From Georgenia sp. M64 (GTDB taxonomy: Bacteria > Actinomycetota > Actinomycetes > Actinomycetales > Actinomycetaceae), in contig NZ_CP145809.1 of the NCBI RefSeq assembly GCF_038049925.1, forward strand, positions 124,001 through 188,000: a stretch of 64,000 nucleotides of DNA. Direction: 5' to 3'. Shown in pieces: positions 53,862 through 62,289 of this stretch. The notes below the pieces were generated by a model. That model did no database searches. It was not told the origin of the DNA and worked only from the letters and a program-made list of their open reading frames with translations. The number at the start of each line of letters is the position of its first letter. The first letter of the stretch is position 1. Made by a program: the position numbers and the translations under genes.

Positions 53862-54743
53862 TCAGGCGCGGCGTGGCGAGGCCGCCGCAGCCGGTCGGCG
53901 ACGCCGCCCCAGCCGGTCGACGGCGCCGCGCACCGGGGCGGTGTCGGCCAGGCCGGGCAGGGCGGCAACCGTCTCGTCGAGGTGCGCGAGGCCGAGCTCG
54001 GCGGAGGGGCCGACCCCTGCCGTGCCCGCGGCCGTGTGACCGGTGACCAGGCGTGCGGTGCCGGCCGTGACCGGGGCGTACCGCGTGCCGGGCCAGCGCC
54101 ACCGGGCGGCGGCCCGCCGGGCCAGCCGGCGGGCTCCGGCGCTCGTGTTCAGCCGGCGTGCGGCGTCGTCGGCGTAGAAGGCCAGGTGCCGTGCCTTGAT
54201 CCCGCCGGCGCGGGTGAGGAGCGGCTCCAGGCGGGGCTCCTCGGCCGCGAGGGCACGGTAGGTGTGGGTGAGCGCGGCGGCGTCGAGCCAGGCGGTGACG
54301 AGGTGCGCGGCCGTGACGTCGGCGCCGAGGAGGTTCGTCCGGACGGCCGCGACCGTGGGGCGGGCCCGGTCGTCCCACGTCCGTCGCAGGCGCCCGAGCG
54401 GACCGCCGGGCGGCTCGACGGCGGGACGGCCGTTCGCCTCGAGGACCGCCGCGAGCGTCTCGGCGAGCCAGAACTGCTCGTACGTCCAGGTGATGAGGAA
54501 CGCCGTGACGCGGGGGTCGGCGTGGGCGGGTGTGACGAGGACGTCGCGCAGCAGGTCGAGCAGCGAGCGCTCCACGCGCCAGAGGTCCGCGAGGACGTGG
54601 AGCGCGGTCGGGGTGAGCCCGGTCAGCGCGTCGAGGCCGGCGTCCGAGGGGCGGATCTCCCGAGGGTCGGTGGTGTAGGCGCGCACGTCGAAGGCGGCCG
54701 TGGCCACGGCGTTCCGTTCCGTCGACGGCGCCCCGGCGCTCAC
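53862..54743 (-). CDS. Ferritin-like paralogue that has lost most diiron ligands
   Basis: A 293-residue protein aligning along its length with the gene just upstream (LLRDVLVTPAHADPRVTAFLITWTYEQFWLAETLAAVLEANG; KARHLAFYADDAARRL). Of the six presumed iron ligands in the paralogue it keeps only Glu58 and His186; the others read Gln90, Leu93, Ala155 and Lys183. It is therefore unlikely to hold a diiron site and may be a structural or regulatory partner. The GTG start overlaps the paralogue's TGA (GTGA), so the two are translationally coupled. A C-terminal Arg/Ala-rich tail of about 25 residues is unrelated. Confidence 0.8.
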   Translation of the reverse strand: MSAGAPSTERNAVATAAFDVRAYTTDPREIRPSDAGLDALTGLTPTALHVLADLWRVERSLLDLLRDVLVTPAHADPRVTAFLITWTYEQFWLAETLAAVLEANGRPAVEPPGGPLGRLRRTWDDRARPTVAAVRTNLLGADVTAAHLVTAWLDAAALTHTYRALAAEEPRLEPLLTRAGGIKARHLAFYADDAARRLNTSAGARRLARRAAARWRWPGTRYAPVTAGTARLVTGHTAAGTAGVGPSAELGLAHLDETVAALPGLADTAPVRGAVDRLGRRRRPAAAASPRRA

Positions 54744-55528
54744 GCCGCCACCCTCTCCAGGGCGTCGGCCACGATCGTCAGACCGGCCATCCCCGGCAGC
54801 GCGGCGACGTGGCGGTCGATCGCGTCGACCTCCTTGCGGCCCTCCGGGCCGGCGAAGAGCTGACCCATGACGTGGCTGACCTCCGCGTCGCTGGAGATCC
54901 CGGACCCGACCGGCTGCCACGCGGTGCGCAGCGCCAGGCGGGCCAGCCGCTGGGCCCGGGGGCTCTCGGCCAGCCGCGCACGGGCCTGGGTGGTGTAGAA
55001 CGCGATGTGCTTGGACTCCTGCCCGGCGATCCGGCGCAGCAGCGCCGTGAGTCCGGGGTGAGCCTCGAGCGCCGCGAGCCTCTTGTACGCGGCGGCGGCC
55101 GAGCGCTCGTTCACCGCGCCCCACACCATGTGCACGGCCACGAAGTCCTTGCCCGCGAGGTTGGACAGCACGGACTGCTTGACCGGGCTCATCCGGTCGC
55201 GCCAGCCGAGCTTGACCCGGCGCGCCTTGACCTCGTCGTAGGTGACGGCGATCCCGTGCAGGCCCAGGACGTGCGCGAGCGCCTCCCCGTGCCAGAACTC
55301 CTCGCGGTTCCACATCGTCATGAACGCGCTGACCTCGCGATCCCCCCGCGAGGGCGTGACGAGCATGTCCCGCAGGTAGCACACCGTGTGGTACTCGACG
55401 TCGCACATGTAACGCAGGGTTCGCAGGGTCTGCGGCGGGAGCGGCTCATCACGGAAGACGTCGAGGTCGAGGTCGTCCCAGCCGACGGGAACGGAGTCGC
55501 GGGCGAAACGGTCGATGTCGAAGGCCAT
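54740..55528 (-). CDS. Ferritin-like diiron protein
   Basis: A 262-residue four-helix protein with a complete set of diiron ligands in ferritin order: Glu45 (DVEYHTV), Glu77 and His80 (REEFWHGEAL), Glu141 (GAVNERSAA), Glu171 and His174 (GQESKHIAFY). This pattern is shared by acyl-ACP desaturase-like and related oxygen-activating diiron proteins, so an oxidase or oxygenase role is plausible; I cannot name the substrate. ATG 55528 follows AGGGGGA. It overlaps the degenerate paralogue downstream. The minus-strand run continues to the lipoprotein and sigK/rskA genes, 98 and more bases further on. Confidence 0.82.
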   Translation of the reverse strand: MAFDIDRFARDSVPVGWDDLDLDVFRDEPLPPQTLRTLRYMCDVEYHTVCYLRDMLVTPSRGDREVSAFMTMWNREEFWHGEALAHVLGLHGIAVTYDEVKARRVKLGWRDRMSPVKQSVLSNLAGKDFVAVHMVWGAVNERSAAAAYKRLAALEAHPGLTALLRRIAGQESKHIAFYTTQARARLAESPRAQRLARLALRTAWQPVGSGISSDAEVSHVMGQLFAGPEGRKEVDAIDRHVAALPGMAGLTIVADALERVAA

Positions 55529-55689
55529 GGCCGGTCCCCCTAGGACGTCGCGCCGTCGGGGACGGCTGTCGGGGTCCGTGGGGCGAGGGGCGGCGGGTTG
55601 GGGGTCATGGTGGTCCTCCGGGATCGCACGGGCGGTGTCGTCGAGCGGTTCGGAGCTGGGCGTCGTCCGGATGGGTGCCGACCCGCGCC

Positions 55690-55702
55690 CATACTGGGCG
55701 CC
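55690..55702 (+). promoter_or_regulatory. Leaderless -10 box of the EEP-family gene
   Basis: CATACT (55690-55695), seven bases, then ATG at 55703. Confidence 0.5.
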
Positions 55703-56518
55703 ATGGACGCCCCGCTCGTCGGCCCGGTGCGGGCGCCGGACCTGCACGTCATGACCTGGAACGTGCGGCGGCGGGTGCGTCACCTCGGCCGGCGGAGCCC
55801 GGACCTGTGGTCACGCCGCCAGGACCTCGTGCGCCGCCTCCTCGACGCCGAGCGGCCCGCCGTCCTGGGGGTCCAGGAGGCGCTGCCCGACCAGCTCGAG
55901 CTCGTCACCGCGAGCCTCGGACCCGGCTACCGGTGGGTGGGGCGGGGCCGTGACGCCGCCGGCGTGGACGAGCACGCCGCGCTCGTCTACGACGCGGGGC
56001 GGCTGCGGGTCTCCGCGCACACCCACCACGCCCTGTCCGCGACACCGCACGTCCCCGGCTCGCGCACCTGGGGCAACCTCCTGCCGCGTGCCGTCGTCGC
56101 CGCCGAGCTGACCGACCTCGCCACCGGCGCCGAGCTGCTCGTCCTCAGCACCCACCTCGACCACCTCTCCGGCCGGGCGCGCGAGGCCTCGGCGCGGATG
56201 CTCCACGACCTCGTCACGGCGGCGGACCGCCCCGTGGTCGTGCTCGCGGACGCCAACGCCCCCGTGGGGGCCGGCCCGTACCGCGAGCTCACCCGAGGAG
56301 GGGTCCTGGTGGACTCGTGGGACGTGGCCGAGCGGCGGCTGACCCCCGCGTGGGGCACGTTCTCGCGCTACCGCGACCCCGTTCCGGGCGGCGCCCGCAT
56401 CGACTGGCTGCTGGTGACACCGGACGTCCACGTGCACGCGGCCGGCGTGAACGTCGCACGGTTCGACGGCGCGGCCCCCTCCGACCACGAGCCGGTCCAG
56501 GCGGTGCTCCGGCTCTGA
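55703..56518 (+). CDS. Endonuclease/exonuclease/phosphatase-family protein
   Basis: A 271-residue member of the EEP fold. Motifs are LHVMTWNVRRR (metal-binding Asn), LGVQEALPDQL (metal Glu), VLSTHLDHLSGRAREASA (catalytic His/Asp), VVLADANAP (Asp-x-Asn), ARIDWLLVT and SDHEPVQAVL (Asp-His). These give a metal-dependent phosphodiesterase or phosphatase, possibly a cytoplasmic nuclease or sugar-phosphate phosphatase. No signal peptide is present. The open frame upstream of ATG 55703 is noncoding; the -10 spacing supports this start. It is divergent from the ferritin-like gene. Confidence 0.88.
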   Translation: MDAPLVGPVRAPDLHVMTWNVRRRVRHLGRRSPDLWSRRQDLVRRLLDAERPAVLGVQEALPDQLELVTASLGPGYRWVGRGRDAAGVDEHAALVYDAGRLRVSAHTHHALSATPHVPGSRTWGNLLPRAVVAAELTDLATGAELLVLSTHLDHLSGRAREASARMLHDLVTAADRPVVVLADANAPVGAGPYRELTRGGVLVDSWDVAERRLTPAWGTFSRYRDPVPGGARIDWLLVTPDVHVHAAGVNVARFDGAAPSDHEPVQAVLRL

Positions 56519-56585
56519 ACGGCCGGGCGGTCCCGTGCCCGGACTACGGCCCCGGCGGCGCCGACGCTCGAGCGGCACCCTCCCA

Positions 56586-56597
56586 TATCCTGGTCAG
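56586..56597 (+). promoter_or_regulatory. Leaderless -10 box of the ThuA-like gene
   Basis: TATCCT (56586-56591), six bases, then GTG at 56598. Confidence 0.5.
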
Positions 56598-57350
56598 GTG
56601 GCACGACGGAGCCCGCACCACGGTGCAGCTGAGGACGATCACGGCGCGGGCGCGGACGAGCGCGTGAGCGCGCTCGTGCTCGTCGGCCGCGGCCGGTACG
56701 AGGACCCGTGGCACGACCACGCCGCCGTCGCCCACGAGGTCGTGGAGGTCCTCGCCGACGGCGGTCTCGGCGTCACCGTGCGCGGCACCTTCCCTGGAGC
56801 GCTCGACGGCGTCGTGACCAGCGCCGGACGTCCCGAGCTCGTGGTCGTCGTCGCGGGCACCGGGCGCACCGACCCGGACTTCGACGGGACGGACGAGGAC
56901 TGGTCGGGGTTCCACGCCGCCCTCGACGCTCTCGTGGGCTCCGGGGTGCCGCTCCTCGCCCTGCATGCCTCAGCCAACACCTTCACGGACTCCCCGGCGT
57001 GGGCGCGGCGCCTGGGCGGCCGCTGGGTGCCGGGAGTCTCCATGCACCCACCGATCGGCGAGGCTCGCTTCACCGTCACCGACGCCCACCCGGTCACCGC
57101 CGGGCTCGGCGACGTCACCGCCTTCGACGAGCGCTACTGCGACCTCGAGGTCGACCCCGCCTCGACGGTCCTGCTCACGACCGAGCACGAGGGCCGCGAG
57201 CACCCCGTGGTGTGGGTGGCCCCCGGGCCGGGACGAGTCCTGTACGACGCGCTCGGCCACGACCACCGCTCGTTCGCCAGTGCCTCCCGGCGTGAGCTGC
57301 TGCGCCGGGAGGTCGCGTGGCTCACCGCCCCGCCGGGGGGTCGGCGGTGA
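56598..57350 (+). CDS. ThuA-like (glutamine amidotransferase-fold) protein
   Basis: A 250-residue protein with the ThuA layout: VLVGRGRYEDPWHDHAAVAHEVVEVLAD, a class I amidotransferase-like core (GVPLLALHASANTFTDSPAWARRLGGRWVPGVSMHPP) and the closing [23 protein letters not shown]. ThuA proteins take part in trehalose or related glycoside catabolism, possibly as hydrolases of 3-keto sugars. The nucleophile Cys of true amidotransferases is absent, with ALHAS at that place. GTG 56598 is set by the leaderless -10; GTG 56664 begins closer to the conserved domain. Confidence 0.82.
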   Translation: MARRSPHHGAAEDDHGAGADERVSALVLVGRGRYEDPWHDHAAVAHEVVEVLADGGLGVTVRGTFPGALDGVVTSAGRPELVVVVAGTGRTDPDFDGTDEDWSGFHAALDALVGSGVPLLALHASANTFTDSPAWARRLGGRWVPGVSMHPPIGEARFTVTDAHPVTAGLGDVTAFDERYCDLEVDPASTVLLTTEHEGREHPVVWVAPGPGRVLYDALGHDHRSFASASRRELLRREVAWLTAPPGGRR

Positions 57351-57424
57351 GCTCCTGAGGGTCGGGCGGCGAGCACCTGACGCCGAGCGCCGCCCGGGCG
57401 CACGGCGGTGTGGGCGGCGCCACC

Positions 57425-57436
57425 TACGCTGGAGAT
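57425..57436 (+). promoter_or_regulatory. Leaderless -10 box of the SNF2 helicase gene
   Basis: TACGCT (57425-57430), six bases (GGAGAT), then GTG at 57437. The same GGAGAT could also act as a ribosome site. Confidence 0.5.
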
Positions 57437-60400
57437 GTGCCCGTGGCGGAACTGCGCACCTGGCCCGACCTGCCCGGTGAGGACGACATCCTCGCCGCCG
57501 TCGGGCCGGGCGCGTTCGTGCGCGGCGGGCTCTACGCCCGGGAGGGGCGGGTCACCTGGCTGACCTCCGACCCGGACCGACGCGTCCTCTTCGCCGAGGT
57601 CGCAGGCAGCGAGGGCCGCCGGTACCAGACCATCGTCCAGGTGGGCGACGGAACCCGGCTCAGTCAGGGTCGGTGCACCTGCCCCGTCGCGGTGAGCTGC
57701 AAGCACGTCGCGGCCGTGCTGGTCGCGGCCCGCACCGACCTCGTCCCGGACCGGCGGCGCACCCCCTCCTGGGAGCGGCTGCTCGCCCGGGTCGTCGACG
57801 ACGACGGCGAGCCGGACGGCGTCGAGCAGCCCATCGGCCTGCAGTTCGAGCCCATGGTCGTGCCGGGCTTCCGCGGGGACCCCGACTCGTTGCGGGTCCG
57901 GCTGCGCCCGGTGGTGCCGGGCCGGCGCTCCGCCTGGGTCCGCACCGGCATCGGCTGGCGGGACCTCGCGTTCCGGTGGGGTGCGCACAACCGCGTCGAG
58001 GCGCACCGGGAGGCCCTCCACGCCCTGCACGAGGCGCACCACCCGACCGGCTACACCGGCGGCGACGTCCACCTCGACGAGTTCGGTCCGGCGCTCTGGC
58101 CGCTGCTGCGGGCCGCCGCCGAGGCGGGAGTGCCGTTCGTCGACACCCGGGCCACCGGCGGCGTGGTCCTCGCCGACGCTCCCGCCACCGTCGCGCTGGA
58201 CCTCGTGCGCGGCGACGACGGCGCCCTCACCGCCACGGCCGTCGTCGACCTGCCCGACGGGTACGGCCCGGACGGGCCCGGCGAGGTCTCCGCCGCCCCG
58301 CCCGAGGACGGTGAGCCCCGGCTCGCCCTGGTGGGCTCACCGGCTCACGGTGTCGTCGTCGACCGCGGCGAGCTCGTCCTCGCGCCCTTCGCCCGCGCGC
58401 TCACCGGCCGGGCCACGAGCCTGCTGGCCGCCGGTACGCTCCACGTCCCGGCCGAGGACACCGAGCGCTTCCTCGCCGAGTACTACCCCGCCCTGCGACG
58501 ACTCGTGCCCGTGCGCTCCGACGGGTCGGTCGAGCTGCCCGAGGTCGCCCCGCCCCGGCTCGGCCTGACCCTGACGTACGCCGAGGACCACCACCTCACC
58601 CTGGAGTGGGACGTCCGCTACGACACGGGCGGCAGCACGCGCCGGGTGCCGCTGGGGTCCGGCGGCGGCGCCGGGCGGGACCGCACCGGGGAGCAGCGAC
58701 TGCTCAGCGGCCTCGACCTGCCCGAGATCCTCCGCGCCGGCCCGGGCCCCACCGGCCCCGGCCCGATCGGGCCGGCCCCCACCCTGGTGCTGCGCGGGCT
58801 CGACGCCGCCGTCTTCAGCGAGGAGACCCTTCCGGGCCTGCGGGAGCAGGGCGTCGAGGTCGACGTCGTCGGCACCCCGCCCGCCTACCGCCGCTCCGAC
58901 GCCGTGCCCGTCATCCGGCTCTCCGCCACCGAGGCCGAGGGGGACTGGTTCGACCTCGGGGTGAGCGTGGAGATCGACGGCGAGAAGATCCCCTTCGAGC
59001 GGCTCTTCGTCGCCCTCGCCCGCGGCGAGGACCACCTCGTCCTGGACTCGGGCACGTACTTCGGCATCGACCGGCCCGAGCTCGACCAGCTCCGTCGCCT
59101 CATCGAGGAGGCGCGGTACCTCACCGACCGGCCGGCCGCCGACGGCCCGCTGCGCATGACCAGCTACCAGGTGGGGCTGTGGGAGGAGCTGGCCGCCCTC
59201 GGCGTCGTCGAGGCACAGAGCGCGCGGTGGGCGTCCTCCGTGGACCGCCTCCTCGCCGGGCACGCCGCTGACCCGCCCGCCGTGCCCGCAGGCCTCGCCG
59301 CCACCCTGCGGCCCTACCAGGAGGAGGGCTTCCGCTGGCTCAGCCACCTGTGGGACGCCGGCCTCGGCGGGATCCTCGCCGACGACATGGGCCTGGGCAA
59401 GACCGTCCAGACCCTCGCGATGATCCTGCGCGCCCAGGAGACCGGGTCGTTGACGGCGCCCGTCCTCGTCGTCGCACCCACCTCCGTCGTGGCCGGGTGG
59501 GCGGAGGAGGCGGGCCGCTTCGCCCCGGGGCTGCGGGTGGTCACCCTGTCCGAGACGCAGCGCAAGTCCGGCCGCCCGCTCGCCGGCGACGTCGCGGAGG
59601 CGGACCTCGTCGTCACCTCCTACGCGCTGTTCCGCATCGACGAGGCGGCCTACCGCGGGCTCGCGTGGAGCGGCCTGGTGCTCGACGAGGCGCAGTTCGT
59701 CAAGAACCACCAGGCCAAGACCTACCAGTGCGCCCGGCGGCTCGCGGCTCCCTTCAAGCTCGCGATCAGCGGCACGCCGCTCGAGAACAGCCTCATGGAC
59801 CTGTGGGCGCTGCTGTCCATCGTCGCGCCGGGGATGTTCCCCGACCCGCAGGTCTTCACCGAGGTCTACCGCCGGCCGATCGAGCGCGGCACGGACCCCG
59901 AGCGCCTCGCCACGCTGCGCGCGCGGATCCGGCCCTTCATCCGGCGCCGCACCAAGGAGCAGGTGGCCCCCGACCTGCCGCCCAAGCAGGAGCAGGTCCT
60001 CCACGTCCAGCTCAACCCGCGCCACCGCAAGGTCTACGACACCCACCTCCAGCGCGAGCGGCGCAAGGTCCTCAGCCTTCTCGACGACGTCGAGAAGAAC
60101 CGGTTCACGATCCTGCGCTCGCTGACCCTCCTGCGCCAGCTCAGCCTCGACGCCGCGCTCGTGGACGAGCAGTACGCGTCGGTGCGCTCGTCGAAGGCCG
60201 ACGTCTTCCTCGAGCAGCTCGAGGAGGTGATCGCCGGTGGCCACCGGGCCCTGGTGTTCAGCCAGTTCACGAGCTTCCTCGCCACCGTCCGCGACCGGCT
60301 CGACGAGCAGGGCGTCGACTACTGCTACCTCGACGGGCGCACCCGCAACCGGGCCCGCCGGGTCGAGGAGTTCAAGACCGGCCAGGCGCCGGTGTTCCTC

Positions 60401-60694
60401 ATCAGCCTCAAGGCCGGCGGCTTCGGGCTCAACCTCACCGAGGCCGACTACTGCTTCGTGCTCGACCCGTGGTGGAACCCCGCCGCCGAGGCCCAGGCCG
60501 TGGACCGCACGCACCGCATCGGTCAGGACAAGAGCGTCATGGTCTACCGGCTGGTCGCGGAGGACACCATCGAGGAGAAGGTCCTGGCCCTCCAGGCCCG
60601 CAAGCGCGAGCTGTTCGACAAGGTCGTCGACGAGGGCGGCGCGCTCTCGGCGCCGCTGAGCGCCGGCGACATCCGCGAGCTGCTGGAGGCCTGA
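57437..60694 (+). CDS. SWIM zinc-finger SNF2-family helicase
   Basis: A 1085-residue ATP-driven DNA translocase. The N-terminal SWIM finger is Cys80-x-Cys82, Cys88-x-His90 (RCTCPVAVSCKHV). After a long middle region come the SNF2 ATPase motifs: Walker A ADDMGLGKT (Lys655), DEAQ box at about 750-753 (LDEAQFVKNHQ), SGTPLENSLMDLW, and the C-terminal half with VFSQFTSF, ISLKAGGFGLNLTEADY, LDPWWNPAAEAQAVDRTHRIGQ. The size and order fit the bacterial SWIM-SNF2 family whose role is unclear; some relatives occur in defence islands. GTG 57437 is set by the leaderless -10. It is convergent with hepT, nine bases apart. Confidence 0.93.
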   Translation: MPVAELRTWPDLPGEDDILAAVGPGAFVRGGLYAREGRVTWLTSDPDRRVLFAEVAGSEGRRYQTIVQVGDGTRLSQGRCTCPVAVSCKHVAAVLVAARTDLVPDRRRTPSWERLLARVVDDDGEPDGVEQPIGLQFEPMVVPGFRGDPDSLRVRLRPVVPGRRSAWVRTGIGWRDLAFRWGAHNRVEAHREALHALHEAHHPTGYTGGDVHLDEFGPALWPLLRAAAEAGVPFVDTRATGGVVLADAPATVALDLVRGDDGALTATAVVDLPDGYGPDGPGEVSAAPPEDGEPRLALVGSPAHGVVVDRGELVLAPFARALTGRATSLLAAGTLHVPAEDTERFLAEYYPALRRLVPVRSDGSVELPEVAPPRLGLTLTYAEDHHLTLEWDVRYDTGGSTRRVPLGSGGGAGRDRTGEQRLLSGLDLPEILRAGPGPTGPGPIGPAPTLVLRGLDAAVFSEETLPGLREQGVEVDVVGTPPAYRRSDAVPVIRLSATEAEGDWFDLGVSVEIDGEKIPFERLFVALARGEDHLVLDSGTYFGIDRPELDQLRRLIEEARYLTDRPAADGPLRMTSYQVGLWEELAALGVVEAQSARWASSVDRLLAGHAADPPAVPAGLAATLRPYQEEGFRWLSHLWDAGLGGILADDMGLGKTVQTLAMILRAQETGSLTAPVLVVAPTSVVAGWAEEAGRFAPGLRVVTLSETQRKSGRPLAGDVAEADLVVTSYALFRIDEAAYRGLAWSGLVLDEAQFVKNHQAKTYQCARRLAAPFKLAISGTPLENSLMDLWALLSIVAPGMFPDPQVFTEVYRRPIERGTDPERLATLRARIRPFIRRRTKEQVAPDLPPKQEQVLHVQLNPRHRKVYDTHLQRERRKVLSLLDDVEKNRFTILRSLTLLRQLSLDAALVDEQYASVRSSKADVFLEQLEEVIAGGHRALVFSQFTSFLATVRDRLDEQGVDYCYLDGRTRNRARRVEEFKTGQAPVFLISLKAGGFGLNLTEADYCFVLDPWWNPAAEAQAVDRTHRIGQDKSVMVYRLVAEDTIEEKVLALQARKRELFDKVVDEGGALSAPLSAGDIRELLEA

Positions 60695-60703
60695 GGTGTG
60701 CGT

Positions 60704-61036
60704 TCAGCTTCCGTCGGTGAGCTGACGTCCGATCGCGGGAAGGTCGTACCTGAGGGTGTCCCACACCACCCGCCTCTCGATCGACTGGTAGTGGTGTGCG
60801 AGCTTGTCTCGCATGAGCCGGAGCTCCACCCAGGGCACCTCCTGGTGCGAGGCGCGGTAGGCCGGGGTGAGCAGGGACGCGGCCGAGCTGATGTCGATGA
60901 TGATGGCCTTGGCTGCGAGGAAGAGGTAGGGCTCGTCAGGGTCGAAGAACGCCTCGGGGCCCTTCGCCACGAGACGGTCGGCGAGCCGGAGGTGCACGCG
61001 GATGTCCTCGACGTACCGGTCGTCCTTGCCGTCCAC
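60704..61036 (-). CDS. HepT-like HEPN toxin (DUF86)
   Basis: A 110-residue all-helical HEPN protein. Arg76, His81 and Tyr83 in the segment RDKLAHHY match the RX4HXY active site of HepT RNase toxins. The GTG start shares one base with the TAG stop of the antitoxin gene, so it is made only after the antitoxin is translated. In characterised HepT/MntA pairs the toxin is silenced by polyadenylylation of its Tyr; Tyr83 is the candidate here. The length is slightly below that of typical HepT. The pair is complete and looks functional. Confidence 0.87.
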   Translation of the reverse strand: MDGKDDRYVEDIRVHLRLADRLVAKGPEAFFDPDEPYLFLAAKAIIIDISSAASLLTPAYRASHQEVPWVELRLMRDKLAHHYQSIERRVVWDTLRYDLPAIGRQLTDGS

Positions 61037-61488
61037 TACAGCGGCACCGCCTCGGCGCGGGCGGTCGTGAGCGCGGGAGTCGCGGGGTCGTCCACGACGA
61101 TGTCGACAGGCAGGTCGAGCACGGCCCGCACCGCCTCCTCCATCCTGATGACGGCGATGAGGCCGGTGCCCTCCGGTGCGTCGACGAGGAGGTCGACGTC
61201 CGACCCGGGTTGGTCGGTGCCGTGGATCGTCGACCCGAACACCCGGATCCGCTGGGCGCCCATCGACTCGAGCAGGGTGCGGACCTCGGCGCGGTGGCGT
61301 TGCAGGGTCGGCCCCGGGCGCAGGAGTGAACGGATCGCACCCTCCACCCGGGTCAGGAGCGCGTCGCTCGTGGGCCGGCCGTTCTCGAGCGCGGACAGGT
61401 CCGGCTGGTGCATGCGGGCCGCTCGCGCGACCTCCGTCTGCGTGAGCCCGTGCTTGGTCCGCAGCGCCCGCAGCTCGCTCCCGTCCAT
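61036..61488 (-). CDS. MntA-like nucleotidyltransferase antitoxin fused to an HTH
   Basis: A 150-residue protein with an N-terminal Xre-type helix-turn-helix (LRALRTKHGLTQTEVARAARMHQPDLSALENG, about 6-37) and a minimal nucleotidyltransferase domain: Gly85-Ser86 with Asp97-Val-Asp99 (FGST...SDVDLLVD), then LDLPVDIVVDD with the third Asp. It should transfer AMP from ATP to the HepT Tyr and repress its own promoter through the HTH, a role the stand-alone MntA lacks. ATG 61488 is six bases after TATACT (leaderless); ATG 61509 is upstream of that box and unlikely. It overlaps hepT by one base. Confidence 0.87.
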   Translation of the reverse strand: MDGSELRALRTKHGLTQTEVARAARMHQPDLSALENGRPTSDALLTRVEGAIRSLLRPGPTLQRHRAEVRTLLESMGAQRIRVFGSTIHGTDQPGSDVDLLVDAPEGTGLIAVIRMEEAVRAVLDLPVDIVVDDPATPALTTARAEAVPL

Positions 61489-61500
61489 CGTCCAAGTATA
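61489..61500 (-). promoter_or_regulatory. Leaderless -10 box of the HTH-MntA gene
   Basis: On the minus strand TATACT (61500-61495), six bases, then ATG at 61488. Confidence 0.6.
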
Positions 61501-61520
61501 GGAGTGCACTATGGACTTGG
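61492..61520. promoter_or_regulatory. Palindromic operator over the antitoxin promoter
   Basis: Arms CCAAGTATAG (61492-61501) and CTATGGACTTGG (61509-61520) are complementary with a two-base bulge, and AGTGCACT (61503-61510) is a perfect palindrome inside. It covers the -10 box, so binding by the HTH of the antitoxin would shut its promoter. Confidence 0.6.
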
Positions 61521-61572
61521 TGATGACGGCACGTCGTCGTCGACGACGATCGCTGCCGGGCGTCCGCCGGAC

Positions 61573-62088
61573 CTACTCGATGTCCAGGGTGGTGCAGATG
61601 TTCTGGAGGCTGTTGGCCGTGCACAGGCGGTAGACGCCGGGCTGGACCGTGTCCGGGATGGTGAGGGTGTCGGGCCCGGGGCCCTCGATCCCGATGTCCT
61701 CCCACCCCCTGCCCTCGTCGTCGTCCACGGACCACCACGAGGGGGAACCGGCGCCGTAGCCGTCGGTGACGGCGGTCAGGTAGTAGCGGGCCTGCCAGGT
61801 CTCGCCGTCCTGCTCCTCGAGGACCCACGCGATGCCCCGAGCGGTCTCCTGGGGGAACCGGACCTCGATGGTCTGCCCGGGGTTTACCTGCGACGCCGAG
61901 AGCTCCATCAGCTCGGGTCGCATCTGGGCCCCGGGATCGCTCGGCCCGAGGGTCCTCGGTGGGGTACCGGATGCGCTCGGCCCGGGAGTGCCGGGATCGC
62001 TCGCTCCAGGGGTCCCAGGCGCGCCGCAGCCTGCCAGCAGCGCAGCGAGGAGAGTCGTGGCGACGACCCGACGCCCGGATCCGCTCAC
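61573..62088 (-). CDS. Predicted lipoprotein of unknown function
   Basis: A 171-residue exported protein. The signal MSGSGRRVVATTLLAALLAGC has a clean LAGC lipobox (Cys21), followed by a Gly/Pro/Ser/Thr linker of short repeats (about 22-55) and a beta-rich domain (ELSASQVNPGQTIEVRFP, GIAWVLEEQDGETWQARYYLT, DTVQPGVYRLCTANSLQNICTTLDIE) ending with two Cys that may pair. Immunoglobulin-like folds of this kind are common on actinobacterial surfaces. GTG 62088 has AGGAGG eight bases upstream. No functional partner is evident. Confidence 0.78.
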   Translation of the reverse strand: MSGSGRRVVATTLLAALLAGCGAPGTPGASDPGTPGPSASGTPPRTLGPSDPGAQMRPELMELSASQVNPGQTIEVRFPQETARGIAWVLEEQDGETWQARYYLTAVTDGYGAGSPSWWSVDDDEGRGWEDIGIEGPGPDTLTIPDTVQPGVYRLCTANSLQNICTTLDIE

Positions 62089-62289
62089 GGCACCGACCTC
62101 CTGCCGTGATGCTAGCCCGGGTGTCGCAGCCGGACCATGCGCGCTCCGTCCCGGCCGGGCGACGGGTCCTCCACAGGGACGGGACGGTCGACGTGGAGCA
62201 CCTCACCGGCGCCCGGCCGCCGGTCCTGCCGGTGGGTGTCACCGGTCGGTCATAGGCTGAACGGGCCGTCGACCACGGGAGGTGAACCG

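Noticed and set aside
53862-54743. The second ferritin-like gene as a decaying pseudogene
   Set aside because: It is full-length, in frame, translationally coupled and retains codon bias and overall fold motifs; only the metal ligands differ.
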